A stretch of 64,000 nt of DNA from positions 62,001 to 126,000 of the forward strand of contig CAJUMA010000005.1 in the NCBI GenBank assembly GCA_910587065.1. The letters run 5' to 3'. The translations under genes and the position numbers were made by a program. A model generated the notes under the pieces. The model was not told the origin of the DNA and searched no databases. It was given only the letters and a program-made list of their open reading frames with translations. This stretch comes from an uncultured Bacilli bacterium. GTDB lineage: Bacteria > Bacillota_I > Bacilli_A > RF39 > UBA660. This document shows positions 61,447 to 64,000 of this stretch, piece by piece. Numbering within the stretch: position 1 is the stretch's first letter; each line of letters opens with the position of its first letter.

Positions 61447-61994
61447 GTCTTAAAATCTCCTAATCTAACATCATTCTTTTCATGAAAAACAATTGCCCCT
61501 TTTTTTAAACTTTCTTGTACATTAATAATTCGTTGGTTTCTACTCCCCCTATAAACTATTGCTAAATCTTTTTCTTCTAGATGAAACTCTCCATCAACTA
61601 AAACATCAATATATTTTATAAATTCCTTTGTAAAATCATACTTAGCAACCATTACATCTTGAATCTGTTTATCAAACAAATAACCTGAATAAGCCCATAT
61701 ATTTTTATTCGGATACATCTCTTTAACTTTTTTTACTAAAGGCAGTAAAGATTTTTGGTTATTCGGTTCAAAAGGCTCACCACCAAGTAAAGTTAGTCCT
61801 TTAATATAGTCAGGTTTTAGTAACTCAATAATTTCAGTAATAGTCTCATCTGTAAAAGGCTTCCCCGCTTTAAAATCCCAAGACTCGGGGTTAAAGCATC
61901 CATCACAGTGGTGAGTGCACCCAGATACGAATAAACTTACTCGTACCCCAGGTCCATTCGCTATATCATAATTTTTAATCTCCATGTAATTCAT
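61434..61994 (-). CDS. nrdG: Anaerobic ribonucleotide reductase activase
   Basis: 186 aa from the ATG at 61994 (AAGGA upstream; an in-frame TTG at 62003 is less likely). NrdG is a radical-SAM enzyme that puts the glycyl radical on NrdD. The 4Fe-4S motif is CTHHCDGCF (Cys-x3-Cys-x2-Cys) near residue 26, followed by GLTLLGGEPF. AYSGYLFD is the later SAM-binding region. It lies just after nrdD on the same strand. Confidence 0.97.
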   Translation of the reverse strand: MNYMEIKNYDIANGPGVRVSLFVSGCTHHCDGCFNPESWDFKAGKPFTDETITEIIELLKPDYIKGLTLLGGEPFEPNNQKSLLPLVKKVKEMYPNKNIWAYSGYLFDKQIQDVMVAKYDFTKEFIKYIDVLVDGEFHLEEKDLAIVYRGSRNQRIINVQESLKKGAIVFHEKNDVRLGDFKTCVK

Positions 61995-62012
61995 ATCAAG
62001 CAATCCTTATTT

Positions 62013-64000
62013 CTAAAGGTGAGTAACTCTTTGTCCTATTTCTTTAGTTTTCCCTTCATTCCAGAAGTTCTCTCCTAAATATCCACAAGTACGACGAGTT
62101 ACATTCATCTTATGTTTATCCTTATTTCCACAGTTTGGACATTCCCAAACACCATCTTTATTTAGTTTAATTTCGCCACTAAATCCACATTCATGGCAAA
62201 AATCTGATTTTGTATTAAATTCCCCATATTGAACATTATCATATATAAACTTAACAACTTCTTCCATAGCGTCTAAGTTATGCTCCATATTAGGAACTTC
62301 AATATAAGAAATAGCTCCACCTGTCGATAGTTTTTGTAATTCTGACTCAAACCCTAATTTTGTGAAAGCATCAATTTTTTCACGTACATCAACATGATAA
62401 GAATTAGTATAATAACCTTTATCAGTTACATCTTTAATTTTACCAAACTTTTCCAAGTCTATACGAGCAAATCTATAACATAAACTTTCAGCTGGGGTAC
62501 CATATAAAGCAAAACCTAATCCTGTTTCCTTCTTCCATTCAGCACATTTATCTTTCATATGTTGCATTACATTAGTTGCAAATTCAATGCCCTTAGGATC
62601 TGTATGAGAAACGCCTTTCATCAATTTAGTTACTTCATATAAACCAATATAACCAAGAGAAATTGTTGAATATCCATTCATTAATAATTTATCAATTTTT
62701 TCACCTTTACCTAATCTAGCAATAGCTCCATATTGCCAATGCACTGGTGAAATATCCGATGTTATTCCTTGTAAAGCATGATGTCTACACATTAAAGCTT
62801 CACGACATAAGTCTAATCTTTCATCAAATAAAGTCCAGAATTTTTCTTCATCACCATCAGCTATAATACCTATTTGTGGTAAATTAATTGATACTACGCC
62901 TTGATTAAATCTTCCTTCAAATTTATATTCCCCATTTTCATCTTTCCAAGGAGATAGAAATGAACGGCATCCCATTGGAGAGAAAACATTTCCTTCATAA
63001 TTTTCACGCATTTTTTTAGCTGAAATATAATCTGGATACATACGTTTAGCACTACACTTAACAGCAAGTTTTGTTAAGTAATCATACTTGCCACCTTTTA
63101 AACAGTTATGTTCATCTAAAACATAAACAAGTTTAGGGAAGGCTGGTGTTATATAAACACCTTTTTCATTTTTAATTCCTTCATATCTTTGACGAATAAT
63201 CTCTTCAATTATCATCGCATTTTCTTCAATATAGGGATCATTTGCCTCCAAATTCATAAATAGTGTTACAAATGGAGATTGCCCATTAGTTGTCATTAAA
63301 GTATTTATTTGATATTGAATAGTTTGAACTCCACTAGCAAGTTCTTTTTTTGTTTCTTCGTCAACTAATTTTTTAATAATATCTTTATCAACATTTTTTC
63401 CAACAACCTTTTTAATACGTTTTTCAATTTTATCATGACTTAATCTTAAATATTTTCCTAAATGTTTTACTTCAACAGATTGTCCGCCATATTGATTACT
63501 AGCAACTGCAGCAATTATTTGTGTCATAACTGTACAAGCAACTTGGAAACTCTTAGGAGACTCAATCATCTTGCCATTCATTACTGTACCATTATCTAAC
63601 ATATCTTTTATATTAATTAAACAACAATTGAAAATAGGTTGTATAAAATAATCCATATCATGGAAGTGAAGAACACCATCTTCATGAGCTTTAGAAATTT
63701 TTTCTGGTAATAATAGACGTTTAGTTAAATCCTTTGATACTTCACCTGCTATATAATCTCTTTGAGTACTAGCAAGCACTGAGTTCTTATTAGAATTTTC
63801 TTCATTTAACTCTTTATTTTCATTTCTAATTAGACTAAGAATACTTTCATCAGTAGTATTACTCTTTCTAACTAAAGCACGATTATATCTATAAACAATA
63901 TAATGTTTAGCTAATTCAAATCTCTTTAATTCCATAAGTTTAAGTTCAATAATATCTTGAATATCTTCAACAAGAATTCTTTTTTTATTTAAACTTTCAA
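62013..64000 (-). CDS. nrdD: Anaerobic ribonucleoside-triphosphate reductase (N-terminus beyond window)
   Basis: At least 662 codons. The frame stays open past the internal ATG at 63935: the bases up to 64000 encode NKKRILVEDIQDIIELKL, the end of an ATP-cone allosteric domain, so the true start lies to the right of the window. The catalytic domain includes HFHDMDYFIQPIFNCCLIN, FSPMGCRSFLSPW and ISLGYIGLYE. Near the C-terminus are a zinc site (CHECG...CPNCG) and the glycyl-radical loop RRTCGYLG. It reduces NTPs to dNTPs without oxygen, coupled to nrdG and dut. Confidence 0.97.
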   Translation of the reverse strand, partial: ESLNKKRILVEDIQDIIELKLMELKRFELAKHYIVYRYNRALVRKSNTTDESILSLIRNENKELNEENSNKNSVLASTQRDYIAGEVSKDLTKRLLLPEKISKAHEDGVLHFHDMDYFIQPIFNCCLINIKDMLDNGTVMNGKMIESPKSFQVACTVMTQIIAAVASNQYGGQSVEVKHLGKYLRLSHDKIEKRIKKVVGKNVDKDIIKKLVDEETKKELASGVQTIQYQINTLMTTNGQSPFVTLFMNLEANDPYIEENAMIIEEIIRQRYEGIKNEKGVYITPAFPKLVYVLDEHNCLKGGKYDYLTKLAVKCSAKRMYPDYISAKKMRENYEGNVFSPMGCRSFLSPWKDENGEYKFEGRFNQGVVSINLPQIGIIADGDEEKFWTLFDERLDLCREALMCRHHALQGITSDISPVHWQYGAIARLGKGEKIDKLLMNGYSTISLGYIGLYEVTKLMKGVSHTDPKGIEFATNVMQHMKDKCAEWKKETGLGFALYGTPAESLCYRFARIDLEKFGKIKDVTDKGYYTNSYHVDVREKIDAFTKLGFESELQKLSTGGAISYIEVPNMEHNLDAMEEVVKFIYDNVQYGEFNTKSDFCHECGFSGEIKLNKDGVWECPNCGNKDKHKMNVTRRTCGYLGENFWNEGKTKEIGQRVTHL

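Noticed and set aside
63935..63935. nrdD start at the ATG 63935
   Set aside because: The frame remains open to base 64000 and encodes the end of an ATP-cone domain, so the ATG is internal.
1..64000. Alternative genetic code with UGA as Trp
   Set aside because: Several genes end in TGA as ATGA overlaps (rimM/trmD, 14360, 48211) and the ABC-F gene also ends in TGA. Trp is encoded by TGG in conserved positions.
1..64000. CRISPR array, insertion sequence or prophage
   Set aside because: No spaced direct repeats, transposase, integrase or phage structural cluster. The tail-like motif at 12.1 kb is isolated and has a signal peptide.

Overview
The window is AT-rich bacterial chromosome from a Gram-positive, low-GC lineage (Firmicutes/Bacillota, Bacilli side). 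The gene neighbourhoods are Bacillus-like: dtd-rel-comN beside a SpoVB-type flippase, recU-PBP1, YceD-rpmF, rimM-trmD, and a SpoIIP-like gene followed by a small membrane protein. Shine-Dalgarno sites are strong (AGGTGAT/GGAGG types), and TTGACA-17-TATAAT promoters can be read directly. UGA is a stop here: several gene pairs overlap as ATGA (rimM/trmD, 14360/14363, 48211/48214), so this is not a recoded Mycoplasma. The cell has a peptidoglycan wall (PBP1, OatA-like O-acetyltransferase, SpoIIP-like amidase) and makes deoxynucleotides anaerobically (NrdD/NrdG). A small-genome gut Bacilli lineage is my inference, not something the sequence proves.

Layout. 1-18.6 kb is mostly housekeeping: uvrC (runs off the left edge), a short YigZ, dtd, a long Rel protein, ComN-like, a flippase, tig, trmD-rimM, a GDPD phosphodiesterase, a frameshifted secreted protein, a tandem-HTH regulator, a SpoU methyltransferase, a YgjP peptidase, der, a type IV prepilin and engB. 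18.7-26 kb is a plus-strand block: recU, a large PBP1, a small unknown gene and a GspE/PilB-type ATPase. 26-28 kb carries tsf and rpsB, with a structured leader. 28-43.9 kb is accessory: a broken transglutaminase-like gene, an M29 peptidase, an XRE-CYTH fusion regulator, a TetR-controlled ABC exporter, a frameshifted HTH membrane protein, a collapsed two-component system, a rhodanese lipoprotein, an OatA-like protein with two SGNH modules, and a DUF4026 protein. 43.9-49.5 kb holds an ABC-F ATPase behind a leader-peptide attenuator, a NatAB-like exporter and a YtrA-type GntR/ABC operon with a clear operator. 50-64 kb returns to core genes: two tRNAs, rpmF, HelD, obg, Smr, a PfkB-like protein, SpoIIP-like, dut, nrdG and nrdD (runs off the right edge).

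Most notable points: (1) a long Rel protein whose synthetase motifs are intact but whose HD hydrolase has lost two metal ligands and the ED pair; (2) a five-codon leader ORF and terminator ahead of an ABC-F gene; (3) an XRE regulator fused to a CYTH triphosphate-tunnel domain; (4) ribosomal protein S2 ending in a Rho-N-like module, under a structured leader; (5) at least four frame-disrupted genes, mostly surface or signalling functions, pointing to recent decay or to assembly errors; (6) many intrinsic terminators whose hairpin contains the stop codon of the gene they end.
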